Notes: generated from the sequence alone by a model not told the origin. A stretch of DNA of 64,000 bases from Knufia peltigerae (GCA_030247855.1 JAPDRN010000023.1:124001-188000), one strand, 5' to 3'. Counted from the stretch's first letter, positions 10,847 to 23,346 are shown. A program made the numbers and translations.

Positions 10847-11289
10847 GCTGTATGTACATTAGGAGTGTTGTTCGAGATGCCTGACCGGTGAAGATCCATG
10901 ACGAGACTTTTATTCGAGATGTACAAGTAGTTGACAATTAAGACCGATGAGAGGTTATTGGCCATCTTCTTGGGTGGCATTGAGTCAAACTAAGGGCGGC
11001 ATCACCCCGTTTCTCGATCGGGAGTAAAGGCCAGCCTTGCCGTTCGTTCTATCGAAGCTCACTTTACTCCCTACTCTCTCGTTAGTTCTTCGACTTTTAT
11101 ACACCTCGTAACATTCTGTGCATTTGCCTATCGCAACGGCTTGTCTAGACATCTTGGAATTATCCTCATCATATTATTATAGAATAACGACGACGACAAC
11201 CACACCACCACCACCACCCATTTCGCCATCTCATCACCCTCCCTCTGTCTGCGTGTCATTTTGAATTTACTTTTTTCGTTCAACCTCAG
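10847..11289. promoter_or_regulatory. Promoter/5' leader of the TMEM234 gene
   Basis: Both flanking genes are on the plus strand, so this holds the permease 3' end and the TMEM234 promoter. A pyrimidine-rich stretch and a run of ACG/ACC triplets (11187-11220) precede the start codon. No gene seen. Confidence 0.4.
11187..11220. repeat. ACG/ACC trinucleotide tract
   Basis: Consecutive ACG then ACC/CAC triplets in the 5' leader region of the TMEM234 gene; a simple-sequence tract with no coding role. Confidence 0.7.
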
Positions 11290-11964
11290 ATGGCCGTCGA
11301 AGATCCCACCACCACCACCAACCCTTCACCCTTCAACTACATCCTCTCGTTCCTTCTCGTCGGCGTCTGTTGGGGTTTCACCACCCCGTTCATCCGTAAA
11401 GCCGCCGTCAACTACACGCCACCATCGAACCCTTCCATCACCGACCCATCCCGATCATGGATATCTCGTCAAATCGCAAAGGCATTCTTCACCGTCCTAG
11501 GTCTCCTACGGAGTCCGGGTTACGCCGTTCCTCTGGTCATGAATCTGACCGGGAGTATTTGGTTTTTTCTACTGGTCGGACAAGCAGGTACGTCTTTTTT
11601 TTTAGACCTCTTCTGAAATATCAACATCCGGACCCCCCTTTCACTCAACCCTCATCGGAGAGAGTACCATTCACATCCAAGCCTGACCAATGGCTTTTCC
11701 TTTTCCTTTTCCTTTTTTTTGTTTTTTGATCCAGAAAAAAAAAGAGTTCCTACTCGGAACCTCTCACTCTCAAGTACCCAATTAACCAACAACTCTTGTC
11801 CAACAGAACTCTCTTTGACGGTCCCCATCACGAATTCCCTCGCATTTCTCTTCACCGTTTTGGGTGAATGGTACGCAGAAGGTAAACTCATCTCCAAAGA
11901 TACTTGGCTGGGGATGAGTCTGGTCTGCGCGGGAATCGGGTTGTGTGTTTGGTCAAAGACTTGA
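11290..11964 (+). CDS. TMEM234 family membrane protein
   Basis: Two exons, 11290-11587 and 11807-11964, join in frame across a 219-nt intron (donor GTACGT, acceptor CAACAG) to give 151 residues. The first exon has N-Y-I-L-S-F-L-L-V-G-V-C-W-G-F-T-T-P-F-I-R-K and M-N-L-T-G-S-I-W-F-F-L-L-V; the second has L-S-L-T-V-P-I-T-N-S-L-A-F-L-F-T-V-L-G-E-W and a closing hydrophobic helix. This W-G-x-T-x-P-F-I-R-K plus P-I-x-N-S-L plus G-E-W pattern is the TMEM234 family (Pfam PF10639), a four-helix relative of EamA/DMT transporters. The role in fungi is unknown. The intron is longer than its neighbours and contains a pyrimidine repeat. Confidence 0.82.
11694..11720. repeat. CCTTTT pyrimidine repeat inside an intron
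   Basis: Four to five tandem copies of a CCTTTT-like unit running into a T tract, within the TMEM234 intron. It lies about 86 bases before the acceptor, so it is unlikely to be the functional polypyrimidine tract. Confidence 0.7.
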
Positions 11965-12443
11965 TCGTTAGATACCTAGGCAGTTGACAATGACACAAAA
12001 CTGCCCGTCACCTGCCCTACATTACCACTGCCTCGCTGTACATACATTGTTCACGATACACGTGTCATAGATAGATATTCAATGGTAGATCCGGAGGTAT
12101 AGCATGTTACTCACAGAACAACAAATTCCTACCATTACAAGAGTACATATCTACCCTAGGTACTTCATCATCGTCATTTCTTCTTCCGTGCCAGAACGTC
12201 TGACGGATTATCCACGATCTCGAGTAAGAATTTGTTTTTCTTTTCGTACATAAAGGTACACAGGGTATCATGCCAAGCAGATGGTTGTTACAACGAACAT
12301 AGGATTATAGCCAAAGAGTCACCCAGATTGGTAGCCTACCCAACCAAAACGCCGAGGCTTTTTAGAGCCCATCCACCATCAACCCTCCCCCAATGTGTGT
12401 TGTGTTCCTCGTTGCTCATAAATCATCCTGTTGACGGATCTGA
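11965..12443. other. Convergent 3' spacer
   Basis: 3' regions of the TMEM234 gene (plus) and of the chitin synthase gene (minus). No gene seen. Confidence 0.5.
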
Positions 12444-15325
12444 TTATACTCCACGGAACTGTAAACGCGTTAGAAAATGGCACCCAAAAAATACAAACAA
12501 GAAATACTCACCAATCTCACTATCAAGAACCAGCAAGCTCCAATGAACCTGAATAATGACAGACCGGCAACTGACCACAGGATAACCGCCAGGTAGATGG
12601 TCGAGTTCTGTTGCTCCGTATTGTCCGTGTTGATTCTATCAAATCCTGCCGTGTTCAAGACTGCCGCCACTAATATAAAATTGGTGACCATCCATGCCGT
12701 AACAACGTTGCTTCGGAAAGACTTGTAGTAATCTTCCTGCTTGTCCGCTGGATTGATCTTCTTGACTTCCTTTGGAGGCTTGCCTGCGAATTTCTGCAAC
12801 TCGGCATCGTATTGGGCGTTCAAATCCCCGTCATCCTGTGGAATGGCCACATCAAGCTTACCATCGGCCTTGACCGTGACACTTTCGAGCTTCTCGGCTT
12901 TGTCGTCGCCTTTGGTACCCCATGTTATGTCGTGAGTATTGCAGAAGGCGTAGATGTTGAGCACGTTGATGTAGGTCGGGGTAAGAACCAGGTACTGAAG
13001 GAAGCAAGTGAACATGTGCCACGGGTCGAAGAACAGAAAACTCGCCACGAACCAAAGGACGTACGTGCTTGCCAGAGAAACGATCAGTCCGAAGAACGTA
13101 CTGTTGTTGAAAATGGTGGAGAAACTAAAGTCCTTTTGCTGGACTTCATTTTGGATCGACTTGACCGTCAGGAAGATCGAGGCAAAAGTCAACCAGCACA
13201 TGAGAAGTGACCAAAAGATAACCATCATCAGGTAGGATTTTTTGGACCCGGTCGGCCGGTTGCCCATGGAAAGGATGAAGCAGTAGAGAAGAGTTCCGAG
13301 GTAGATAAATTCAAAGACGACACCAAGAATGGTTCCTGCGTTTCCGAGAGGTCCAGGAGATCCCAGGGATGCGGTAAGGAGTCGGAAAACCAGGAAGAAG
13401 TTGCCAATAGCAAACCAAGCAAACAACATGTTAATTGTCTGGTAGGTGAACTCGATCAAGAACATGAACTTCCGTATGGCACTGTGATCACTGCGCCAAA
13501 GCTGGTACACGTGTGCAACAGCGTAGACCGCCGCGAAAAACGAACCATTGAGCCATCGTCGTCGTTGCAAAACAAACTCGGGGATTTTGTCAGGGACATC
13601 GGTCTCGCCTGTGGCCGATTTGACGTATTGTAGAATCCAGCGACAGTTTCGCTTGCTGACCAGCTCGAAACAGAGAATGCGATCCTCGGCAAGATACATG
13701 TTGGCAGTGAAGACGCCTGCATCAGCGTGCATGAACTCGCCCTTGAAATACTTCTCAAGAGGTCCTTCGCCATTCTTGTCGTTCTGTAAAGCCACATAGC
13801 GATATGCTGAGAAGGCACCAGGAAGCACAGAGATGAAACCAAAAGCTGACTCGAGTGGCTTGTCCAAAATGTTTGACATCTTGTATTCAAAGTTTTGTGT
13901 GGCAATCAGGGGGTTGTAGAGCTTTTTACCATGATCCAACATGACCTTGATTTCGCCGCAAGCTCCGCCGCACATCGGTTCCAAGTCGAATGCTTTCCAT
14001 AGTTGATAGATCGAATCCTTACCAGGTTTGGTTCCGGCATCGATTAGCACGCAGATGTTGGGGTCCAGTACCCGGCCAAAGGCTTGGAAGAACCATCGAT
14101 GAGAGTTGATCTTTTTCTGGTTCTTCTCCTTCAAACAAAAGAGTAATTGTACAGGCGTGGCCGATCTGGGCTTCAACGACACCTGCGTGCCTTTGAGTTC
14201 TAGCCCTACTTGCGTCGTGTATTCGTATATATGTGCCGTGACATCCTTTCCATTGACCTGTTGCTTGGCAATGCCGTCCTGGTACACACCTAGACCAGCT
14301 AAGACTGCTCTGGTTCGAGGATTGATCTTCGCACGACCATCACTGACAATGCAAACTACGATCTTCTTCCACGCTTCTTTGCCCCAGGTCTTGCTGCTCG
14401 TACGGTTGCACATGTATTCGATATTCTTGAAGACACCGATCATTGTCCGTGCAAACAGGAATTCATCCTCATTGTACATCGTCACAACGATGAAAAGCTC
14501 GGTCTGTCGAGGCTTTGCAAAGAGCCTCTGACGGAGGGTAAATCGTTCGTTGTAGAAATCTGCAGGGTCACAAGTGGCTGCCGAGTATCTCATATGCGTG
14601 AATTCGTCTCTCTCAGGTGGTTGCGCATGGGGGACTTGGGCGAGTAGTTTTGGGGGCAGAGGACAGTCGAGGACGAGATTGCCGTTGAACAGTTGCACCT
14701 CCTTCACGGTCTTCCATCTACGGATCGGTGCGGGGGATGGCGTTGGGCGAGGTTCGTCATGATATCCCTCGTAGTCCATGCCAGGTTGAGAATGAGGATC
14801 AGGACCATACGCCGAATCTGGCTGTAGAATAGGTGCAGTATCATGATCGCCGCGGTAGGGTTCGCCAGGAGTTGGGTATGGATCTAACGCATAATCGCCT
14901 TGTGGGTGGGGGGAGTAGGTCTGGTTGTAGTATGCATCATGGTGTTCCTCTGGCGACACGATATATTCATTCCTACCATACCCCATGTCTCCCGCCGCAG
15001 GATACTGCTGTTCATACTGCTGGTTGTGGCCTTGTGAGTTATGGATATTTTCTACCGAATATGTCGGCTGCATTGCCAGTCGGTCATTGGACGCTGTTGG
15101 CATTTGCAAATGTAGAGGTTGTAGTTGTCTCGAGTAGGACTCCTCAGGATGTGTATATGCTTGCAAGGGCCGCCCAGGTGAGGGCGATCGGGAATCGTAT
15201 TGAGGGTTGGCCGACGGAGAATACGGCCCGTCTCGCTGCGGACTACCTGAGCGCAACAGTTAGTATCTCTTTTCTGAAAAGCATGGAACGTCCGAGGTGG
15301 ATTTACCGAGTCGGTTGTACGCCAT
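12444..15325 (-). CDS. Chitin synthase, class III type
   Basis: Three coding exons: 15325-15307 (19 nt, M-A-Y-N-R-L), 15246-12512, and 12458-12444 (15 nt, ending F-R-G-V-stop). Introns have donors GTAAAT and GTGAGT, a perfect TACTAAC branch in the first and CTAAC in the second. The 922-residue protein has a Pro/Gln/Tyr-rich disordered N-terminus to about residue 180, then the glycosyltransferase-2 core with E-D-R (about 527-529), Q-R-R-R-W (about 567-571), and several membrane spans to the end. It polymerises UDP-GlcNAc into chitin at the plasma membrane. C-N-R-T-S-S-K-T-W-G-K-E-A-W-K-K and L-G-V-Y-Q-D-G-I-A-K-Q-Q-V-N-G-K resemble class III (chsB/WdCHS3 type) rather than class I/II, and class III is confined to filamentous fungi. 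The class needs a tree to confirm. Confidence 0.93.
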
Positions 15326-16607
15326 GGCAGGCGAGATGGAGGAAAGGAGGGAGTATGCCCAGGCGACAGTGGCCTGTGTCCAAGGAATGGAATGCGACGG
15401 TGGTTACGATATGCGATGTTTGAGAGAGGGTTTGATCCAAGATGACACTGCTCCAGATGGCCGCGCAATCGAAGATCTTTTTGCAAGAGGTTTCGAAGGG
15501 GCTGAGTGGTGAATTACGTGGAGATCTCTGTTTACTCCTGCGGCCGGACTTAGAAGTAGACCGCGGGGATGAAGACTCCTGTGCTACCAAGGTATTCGGA
15601 CTCGTACGCTTGGGAAGAGGGATTGGATAGTGATACCTCTGTACGGAGTACTGCTGTAAGTAGTGAGTGACTTTGTGATTGAGATGAATCGCAGGAGGGC
15701 TTCGAGCAGTCCGGAGTACGAGTATTCTCACATCACCCAGGGGCGGCACGGGCTCTTGAGATTCTCTGACAAGGGCCAAGTACACCAAGTCGCCGCAGTA
15801 ACAAGCTAAGTCCATCACATGCAGAATAGGGCACACTTAGTGGGCTGCTTATTTGCTGCAAGGCTTTCTTCTATTCGTACAGTACTGTCCTCCAGCGACC
15901 TCGGACGCTTTGTTTCTATTTTTTCTTTCTCCTCGTGCTATTTGCCATCATCGTCGTCATCCGATCTACTCACCTCATCGGCTCACGTCCGAGTGCCTTG
16001 CGTGGCTTAATGCTTGGTCGCGGGAACCAGAAGGATAGCGACAGTGATCAACATGTTTATGTCTCGGCGACCTCCAATTCTCGCACTCCGCAGGTACGTA
16101 TTGTTGTTACGGGTATTGAGTATGAGGCAATCAATCTCCTCCGAGGCCCATTACATCCTGTAGGCGAAGCATCTGTGGCTGCGCAAAGCACGTTTCAGCT
16201 TCCCCAGATACGCCACGCGCTACCACTTATCGAATCAATGTCCGCATACAGAAGAGGCAAACTGTGGCTGTGGCTTGTGCACGAGAATCCCGACACCTCA
16301 CATCGTGCCGCAACACTTCCCTGCGCATCTTCAGCAGCCAGCCTGATGATGAAACCTGCCCTGTGTGACGTGAATAACGCACCTATCCTTGGTTGCAATA
16401 CATTCGACATCATTCACAGGTGGATTTTAATTGGCACTTCCGGAGCGTATTATGATCTGGTCCGGATTACACCTCGATTGTGATGATGACCAGGAACCAC
16501 ACCGAGTACACACACCAGGAACACATACTACAATACCAGAGTTTACTAAACCACTATAATTCCCAACAATGACCAAGCCTGGCTACTTCGTTTTTAACAC
16601 AGGTCAT
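15326..16607. promoter_or_regulatory. Chitin synthase upstream region
   Basis: About 1.3 kb between the chitin synthase start and the 3' end of VAC14, both on the minus strand, hence the chitin synthase promoter plus the VAC14 3' region. It carries an exact TACGGAGTA at 15642-15650 and a near copy (TCCGGAGTA) around 15710. The longest open frame (15935-16483, plus) has no coding features I trust. Confidence 0.45.
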
Positions 16608-19600
16608 CTATTTCTTTCCCTTGTCGCGATCTCTACTCCCGCCGGCTCTCGACACAAACTTGCCCAACCCGCCCGCAAGGCTGTGCCCACGCTTGTGTGG
16701 CGTGGGTCTTTCGGAGCCCACCAAGCTTGGAGTTGAACCTGTGTTTACTGTAAGGCCACTACCCGCCTTGACGAGTCCGCCTTGACCGGAAGGGGCACCG
16801 ATCATGCTCAACGGTCTGGTACTGCGAGCCTTGCCCTCACTCTCCGCCCTTCCACCCGTCCGGCTAGTTCCACCACCATTGGCGCCATCGAGGAGGCCGT
16901 ATGTTAATCCGCTGGCAAGAGGTATGTCGGCGTCATTACCTCGAAGCAGTCGCTCATTCCGTCGCCGCGCACGTTCTTGTGTTTGTTTGAACTTATCCAA
17001 AAGTTCGGGCCACCTGACTTCGTTGGCTGCATTGTCGCGATTACGGCTCAGACGCGCTGCAACAGCGCCGGTGGGCGCGGGCGGCATGTTCGACGATGCC
17101 ATTCCTGATACGCCACTATATCAAGATGGACGTATTAGTAACTCATTTCTCTTACTTACCAAACTTGAGAGTATGGGGCATAACGACATACGATGGTCTT
17201 GCAGACGTAGGCATGGCAGCTGGCGTATGAAGCAAGCCTATTGCTGAGACACTGTTAAGACGATTTTTCAATGCGCCAAAGGCCGAAGACTGAGGAAGAA
17301 GCATGAGTAGCCCGTAAAGACATTTGTAGAGATATGGATATCTGTCTGGTTCGAGGAGTTGTAGGCGAAGATCTGTCTGTGTTAGCGGGGCGATCTAGGA
17401 GAAGACGATGACTGCATACACGTAAAAACGGGGCTTTCCAGCAACTGAACAAGCTTATCGATCTGGATGAGCATGTTCACTGTCATTTCAAGATCCGCGA
17501 AAATCTGCAGCAGATTGTACGCCTGTTCATAGGCTTGCGCAAGCAAGCACAGCGAGAATGTAGCAACGGCGTTATAACACCACGCACGAAATAAGGCGAC
17601 AAAGAACATCTGGCCATCTTTGCTTTCCAAGTTTCGAAGCCTTTTCCTCAATTCGGCTAATTCTGGGGCGGTGATGAGGTTGTTGTTTAAGTTCTGCACC
17701 ATGATGCTGGCAAATTCGATGTCTTCATCCTTCTCAATGCAGTCGGCCAATGTTCTGTAGATCCTTTCTGGCTGAAGGTTGATGCATAATTGACGTATGA
17801 TCAGATTGCCTCTGATTTCGAGGAGTTTGCGGTCAGTCGAAAAGAGTTGCAGCAGGGCAACCATGAACGAGGCAAAATAGCTATCCTCACTGTTCTTAGA
17901 AATCTGGGAGAGCAGTTGCAAATCGCGTGTTACAACGGCTTCGGCTGGATCTGAAAGTGTCTTTAACAAGGCTGGGAAAGTTCCGTCGTTGAACGCGAGG
18001 ACTTTCTTTGGCGCTTTCTTGTGGAGCATTATCAACCAGTTCAAGGCTGCAACACGGGTTTCCTCATTCTCATTCAGAAATTGCAAAGTCAGTGTGTTGA
18101 CTGCTGCTGCGTAGTCCATGTCGGCTGGAGCCTGTAATGAAGGCGCCATGCTGGCTCTTGATCTGGCTTCGAAAGACCTCGCATCGGCCTCGATGGAAGC
18201 CTCGACACCTGGCTCATTCTCTTTCGCTGATGGTGCAAGACTGGTTTTCGATGCTGCTCCGAGCGGTCTCTTGTCCGACGCATCTCCGTCTCGAATGCTA
18301 AGCACGGAAAGGTTGCTTGGTGCGTGACTTTCATCACGCTCAGTCTTCTTGTCGTCTTGAAGACTCACGATATAGTCCATTAATGACCTATTGACTTTGC
18401 TGGCTGTTGTTCTGACTTGTTCTGACTGTGACGACAAGGATGGCAAAACACGGGACAAGAGCCGTGGAACGAATGGTAGGATTTCCTCTGGGCTGATTTC
18501 GAAGAAGCTGTCAATCCAGCGGAGTGCCACAATTCCTATCTCTTCCTCTTTTTGCTTTGAGAGCCCCTCGAGACGAAGGTTTGTTGTGCTTTCTTTGCTA
18601 GAGGAAACATCCACGAATTTGAGGAGTATATCAAGAATAGCAGCATGATCGACCTGAACGTCTTGCCCAGGTATCCAATCACCGCCAGTGTCGTCGTCGT
18701 CATCAAGGACATCTTGTGCTGTACCAGATTCGGAATCTTCGATGGCATTGTCGTCTGATATGCTACCTGCTGCCGTAGCGCTCCCATCTTCGCTTTCTGT
18801 TTTCGGCTTGATGTTGCTGATTCGACTCTTGCGACTTTCAGCGATGCCTCTTTTGATCTTTGCAATCTTCTTGATCTCGTTCAAAAAGCGCTCCAGCAGC
18901 CCTTGAGTTGCCACGTAAACATCCCGATTTGGATCGCCCAGAAACTTGAAGAGGCCACCTAGAAAGGCTGGCAGATAATGTACGAGTTCTAGATCAGGGA
19001 TCGTGTCCAGAAGTGTGAGCCATGAGACAAGGAATGTTCTGGTGAAGGGATTGAGGACGTGAATTCGTTCTTCCAGAAGTGGAATGAATTTGGCGAGAGA
19101 GAATGTAGTGGGGTAGTCAGCACTTTCCCTATCAGAATTCGTGTTCTCGCCGTCTTCATCCTGGAAATTTAGCACCGACACATACGAGGCAGCGGACTCC
19201 GAGACAATATCCTTGATGAGACGATCGAGGAGCTCCGCGCCATTCTTCACAGATAGTTCCGAGTCGGCCGCAAGCTGTTGAACATATTAGTACATGCTTG
19301 GGCATTGTATTCGCCTTCTGACCTTGCACAAGGAATCAAATATGTCATTGAAGAAGACCAAGATTTCACCCTTGGCCACTTTGGCGATATTATACATGGC
19401 TTCACAGGCATAATATCGTACACGGGCATCTTGGTCTGTAAAACATGCCAATACGGGTGGCACTATCACCTGCAGGTATCGGGCAACTTCGTCCTGACGG
19501 AGAGGTGATCAGCTTTCCAGTGTTTACAGGCATGTTATGATAGGACTTACAGAGCCCAGAGCAATCGATGCAGCAGCTAGCCCGATGAGTCCTCCATTTC

Positions 19601-19831
19601 GAGCGTGCGGTAGATGAACAGCATAGGCATAATCATGACATAGTTGATCGAGAGTCTTTCGAATCTTGTCATGTTCTTTGTCGGCAATGGCTTCTCTGAC
19701 AAAACGCTCGAGCCTTGCGGGATGTCAGTCTAGACGTCGCATACGGAAGCATGGGTTTGATACTCTAGTGCCCCTTGCTTGCGTTTGTCATAAAGTTTGT
19801 CAGTCAGAAGCCGCTGAACTGATGGATCCAT
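16608..19831 (-). CDS. VAC14: VAC14, scaffold of the PtdIns(3,5)P2 synthase complex
   Basis: Six exons: 19831-19764, 19713-19551, 19493-19323, 19274-17420, 17372-17192, 17115-16608, giving 981 residues. It is a HEAT-repeat protein: the first third matches Vac14 (V-R-Y-Y-A-C-E-A-M-Y-N-I-A-K-V; P-D-L-E-L-V-H-Y-L-P; D-P-N-R-D-V-Y), an acidic disordered insert lies near residues 330-390, and the C-terminal Fig4-binding part has V-F-T-Y-L-R-L-Q-L-L-E-P and P-Y-L-Y-K-C-L-Y-G-L-L-M-L-L-P-Q-S-S-A-F. Vac14 holds the Fab1 lipid kinase and Fig4 phosphatase together on the vacuole membrane. The last intron is ambiguous: a GTATGT donor at 17191 (76 nt, used here) or a GTAAGAG donor nearer the acceptor (40 nt) both keep frame. 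The Ser/Gly/Arg-rich tail is longer than in yeast. Confidence 0.92.
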
Positions 19832-20423
19832 GTTGATATGTCGATGGAGGGATGTTGGGTCGTGCGATCATCATCGGAGGCTGATGCAGCCTGGAACGTC
19901 AGTGTATCTTCGAGTTCTGTGCAGCACCTTCATCTGTATTCCATTTCCACGTTTCAGAGTCTCTGTTGTCTTTATAGTTCGAAAGAAGAAGATAGGACGA
20001 AATTCATCGGCTGGACATGGTTGATAAATAACGCGTGCGTAGTTCGGAGGTTGTAGCGAGGTTGCCAACTTTGGGGCCTCCGTCAACGCTCGATACGATT
20101 GGCGGGGAGTCAACCACCATTTTTGATGACCGTGAACCCTTGTACTCCGTACCACCAGTGCAAGTCGCGTGTACTCGTATTTTGACCATCTCACCATGGA
20201 GAAACGTCTCTGTTCATCGAAACATACAGTACTACAGAATCGCAGTGAAGATATAATCAGTCCACTTGGGTACTTGTGGACGTGATGACCTCTTGACACA
20301 ACAATCTACATTATTTTCATCATCTCCAATCTACCAGACGAACCAAGGCCTCCATCTGTTAAAACAAGACTCAAAAGTATTCTATTGACTCTGCGGGCCA
20401 GACTTCGACCTCTGCTGGTCAAG
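19832..20423. other. Promoter spacer
   Basis: VAC14 starts at 19831 and RAD54 ends at 20424, both on the minus strand, so this holds the VAC14 promoter and the RAD54 3' region. It contains an exact TACTCCGTA at 20143-20151. No gene seen. Confidence 0.45.
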
Positions 20424-22889
20424 CTAGTGGCTAATATACTGGAACACTGCACTGACGGCGTCTTCTGAGGTTTCTTGCCGAAGTAGCAAGTCTTGTATCT
20501 TGCCCATCGGACCCTGTTCACCATTGTTGACAAAATGGTTCCAAGAACTCGTATCTCCATATAACATAGCTGGAGCCTTGATTTGTTGCACTCCATCTGG
20601 CTTGCATCGTTTGCACTTGAATGTGTCATGAGTATCACTTCTCGTATCGGGTTGGTACTGGAAAAGCTCTCTCAAAGAGTCAAGTGTGAAATGTCGTTCA
20701 ACATCCTCCGCTGAGTCGACCACCGTCGAGGACAGTGCCTGCTTGTGAGACTGACGCTGAAAGATCTTCTCCTCGATGGTCCCGGTACCCATGAATCGAT
20801 ATACGAAGCAGTCTTTCTTCTGGCCGTCTCGCCAAACGCGAGCTAGAGCTTGCTGATCGGCAGCGGGATTCCAGTCTGGATCAAAGAGTACGAGACGATT
20901 TGCTCCAATCAAATTAATTCCACACCCACCAGCTTTACTGCTCAACAAAAAGACAAATTCCTCTCCATTAGGATCATTGAATTTGTCCACGAGCTTCTGG
21001 CGTTTGTTGACATTCATGGTGCCGTCAAGTCGAAGGCAGCCATAGCTGCGTGCGCGACACAGCTTCTCGAACACATCCAACGTTTGGGTATAGTTACTGA
21101 TGAGGACTATCTTGTCGTTCGTGTCTTGTCGAATGCGTGCAAGCATGCGTTCAAGAACAGCGAATTTTCCTGAATACCACGATTTGACATCCCTATCTCG
21201 ACCACGAGCTTCTTTGGGCACGTAATCATGTGGCCAGAACTTTTCACTGCCAGGCAAATCCTTCTCCAGGTCCAATAAATCTGGATGATTGCACAACTTT
21301 TTCAAAATGCCTATGGCCTTTAGAGGTTGGCTGCCTTTCCCTCGAAGAAGACTCTTGATATCAGGACTCTGTATGAAGTGATTGTAAAGGTCCTTCTGGA
21401 AAGGCGCAAGATTGCAAAAGACGACATGTTCATACTTGACAGGCAAGTATTTAGACAGGATGTCGTTTGTCCTCCGGATGATGAATTTGTTGACGAGCGA
21501 TCCCAGTTCAGCATTTGCTGTTTCTCCTTTCTGTTTATCGGTATCAGAACCAGCAGCGTCACGGCCACGAAGGATTGGTAACTCGTATTTCTTGCGGAAG
21601 TCCGCTTTGGTGCCTAGGTATCCAGGGTTGGCAAAATCTAGCAAGGAAAAATACTCAGTCAAGTCGTTTTGAATGGGCGTTCCAGACAGAATGACTCGAC
21701 GATCCACGTTGAGCCCGGTCAGTGCCAAGTAAGTTTCGCTTTCGGCGTTTTTCAAGCGGTGGCCTTCATCGCAAAGCATAAGGCCAATCTTGACGTCTTT
21801 GAGCTCTTCAATGTTTAGTCGCAAGGACTCGTATGAAACGATCAAGACAGGTCTCGCTACAGCTCTTCCTGAAGCTATTGCCCATTGTTTCAGTTGAAGG
21901 GTAAGTTCCTCTTTTGTGGCCTTGCCGTCAATGGCAAATGGATTAATTGCACCTTCACCCAGCCATTTGACCAGTTCATTTGCCCAATTCTTGACCAGAC
22001 TTGCAGGGCAAGCAATAACGCATTTCTGAATTGTTGTTTTTCCAGCCTCAGGACACTGTTTCAACAACGTCCACATTAACGTTATGCATTGCAGTGTTTT
22101 CCCCAGGCCCATTTCATCAGCCATAATGCAGCCCTTGGCGTTCTCGTCAATCATACCAGTTGTACATCGGTAGAGGAACTTGACCCCTTCGACCTGGTGG
22201 GGTCGTAGGACTTTGGCTAACCGTGGATCAATCACGACTGGAACTTTCGGTCTTTCACCCTCGACTTGTTTCTTGATTCCAAGTATTTCGGCGAGACTCT
22301 TATGCATCAACGGTGTATCCAATTTAGGCTTCTCTTCCTCTGTCTTTGCCTCCTGCTTGTCTGCGGGTTTCTCGTCTATCGTAGGATCGTAGAGCACGAT
22401 TGCAAACTCACCACTCGGATCATGGAGGGGTTTGTTAACGAAAGTATTGCCGCGCCGCATTCCCAGGGTGGGTGCAGGCCTTGACGGGTCGAATGCATTC
22501 TTGTTAATCAGCGGGATGGCGAAGCGGGTGCGGAACGTAGTGTCCGTGTCCTTGACCTTGAAGACGGGAAATCGATCTTTCAGTGCGATACTTTCCCCGT
22601 CTATGCTGAAGCCACCGCTCCTATCATCGTCATTTCCACCAATCGCTTCAGCGTAGTTGACTTTCCGCCGCTTTCGTGTAGGCTCGCCACTGTATTTGCG
22701 AGCGTTGGCAGATCCAGGGCACTTGAAAGGCTTTACCAGTCGGTCCAAGGCCGCTGGTGAATTACAGCTTAGTCTGCCAGCTTTCGACTGAGGGATATTC
22801 TCTTTGTCATGTACGGCGACGAGTGATTTGCTGCGAATCCTGTAAGAAGATCAGCACGGGTAGTTGGCATTTTGGTCGCAAACTCACAT
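20424..22889 (-). CDS. RAD54: RAD54 SNF2-family recombination ATPase
   Basis: The main exon 22839-20424 encodes a Rad54 protein: N-terminal basic disordered part with K-P-F-K-C-P-G and T-R-K-R-R-K-V, then motif I D-E-M-G-L-G-K-T (about 242-249), motif II D-E-G-H (about 358-361), motif III L-S-G-T-P-I-Q-N, motif VI with Q-A-L-A-R-V-W-R-D-G-Q-K-K. D-E-G-H rather than D-E-A-H is normal for Rad54. It remodels DNA and stimulates Rad51 strand invasion in the nucleus. No in-frame ATG exists near the start of this exon; splicing a 47-nt intron (22887-22841 region, donor GTGAGT, acceptor ACAG) joins AT (22889-22888) to G, creating the start codon, for 805 residues beginning M-I-R-S-K-S-L. Length suits the family. 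Confidence 0.92.
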
Positions 22890-23346
22890 TGTCAACCGTG
22901 TGCAAGGCAGATATGGCCTAGTCGACAGATATGGGAGATATGTTCTGACTGAGGATGATGTTATGCTGTGATGCTCGAACAGGTAGTGGCGAAGGCAGCC
23001 TCGACCTCGATAGACGTGACGCGCGCCTCCCAGATTTCGCGTTAGGTCGCGTTATCACGTGGAGATATTTGGCCCGAGGCTTCAGTAGTGCACAAAACCC
23101 TCCACGAAGTCGGGCTGTTACTTGGGAGCACGGATTCTGTAATACTTGTGCAAGCTTCATTCCCTTGCTTGCTGCAGAAGAGCGCTTATTGTAGCTGCTG
23201 TCTCCCACGATAGGCGTCCTTGAGTCGCGCATTATACCTCTCTTCCTCGTCTGAATGGAGATTTTATAATTTGGTTACAAGATGGTGGCAGCGTCTTTTG
23301 CATAAGACTTTTTTTTCAGATTCTAGCTGGCAAAATTGAGTTCAGA
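22890..23346. promoter_or_regulatory. Divergent promoter between RAD54 and a mitochondrial carrier
   Basis: A 457-base region shared by two divergently transcribed genes. GACGCGCGCC near 23017 resembles, but does not match, the MluI cell-cycle box ACGCGT seen upstream of DNA-repair genes in yeasts. No gene seen. Confidence 0.45.

Noticed and set aside
15935..16483. A 182-codon plus-strand frame upstream of chitin synthase
   Set aside because: No family resemblance, Arg/Ser-rich random composition, and it lies in the chitin synthase promoter.
23011..23026. Possible MluI cell-cycle box in the RAD54 promoter
   Set aside because: The sequence is GACGCGCGCC and not ACGCGT; one loose match is not evidence.
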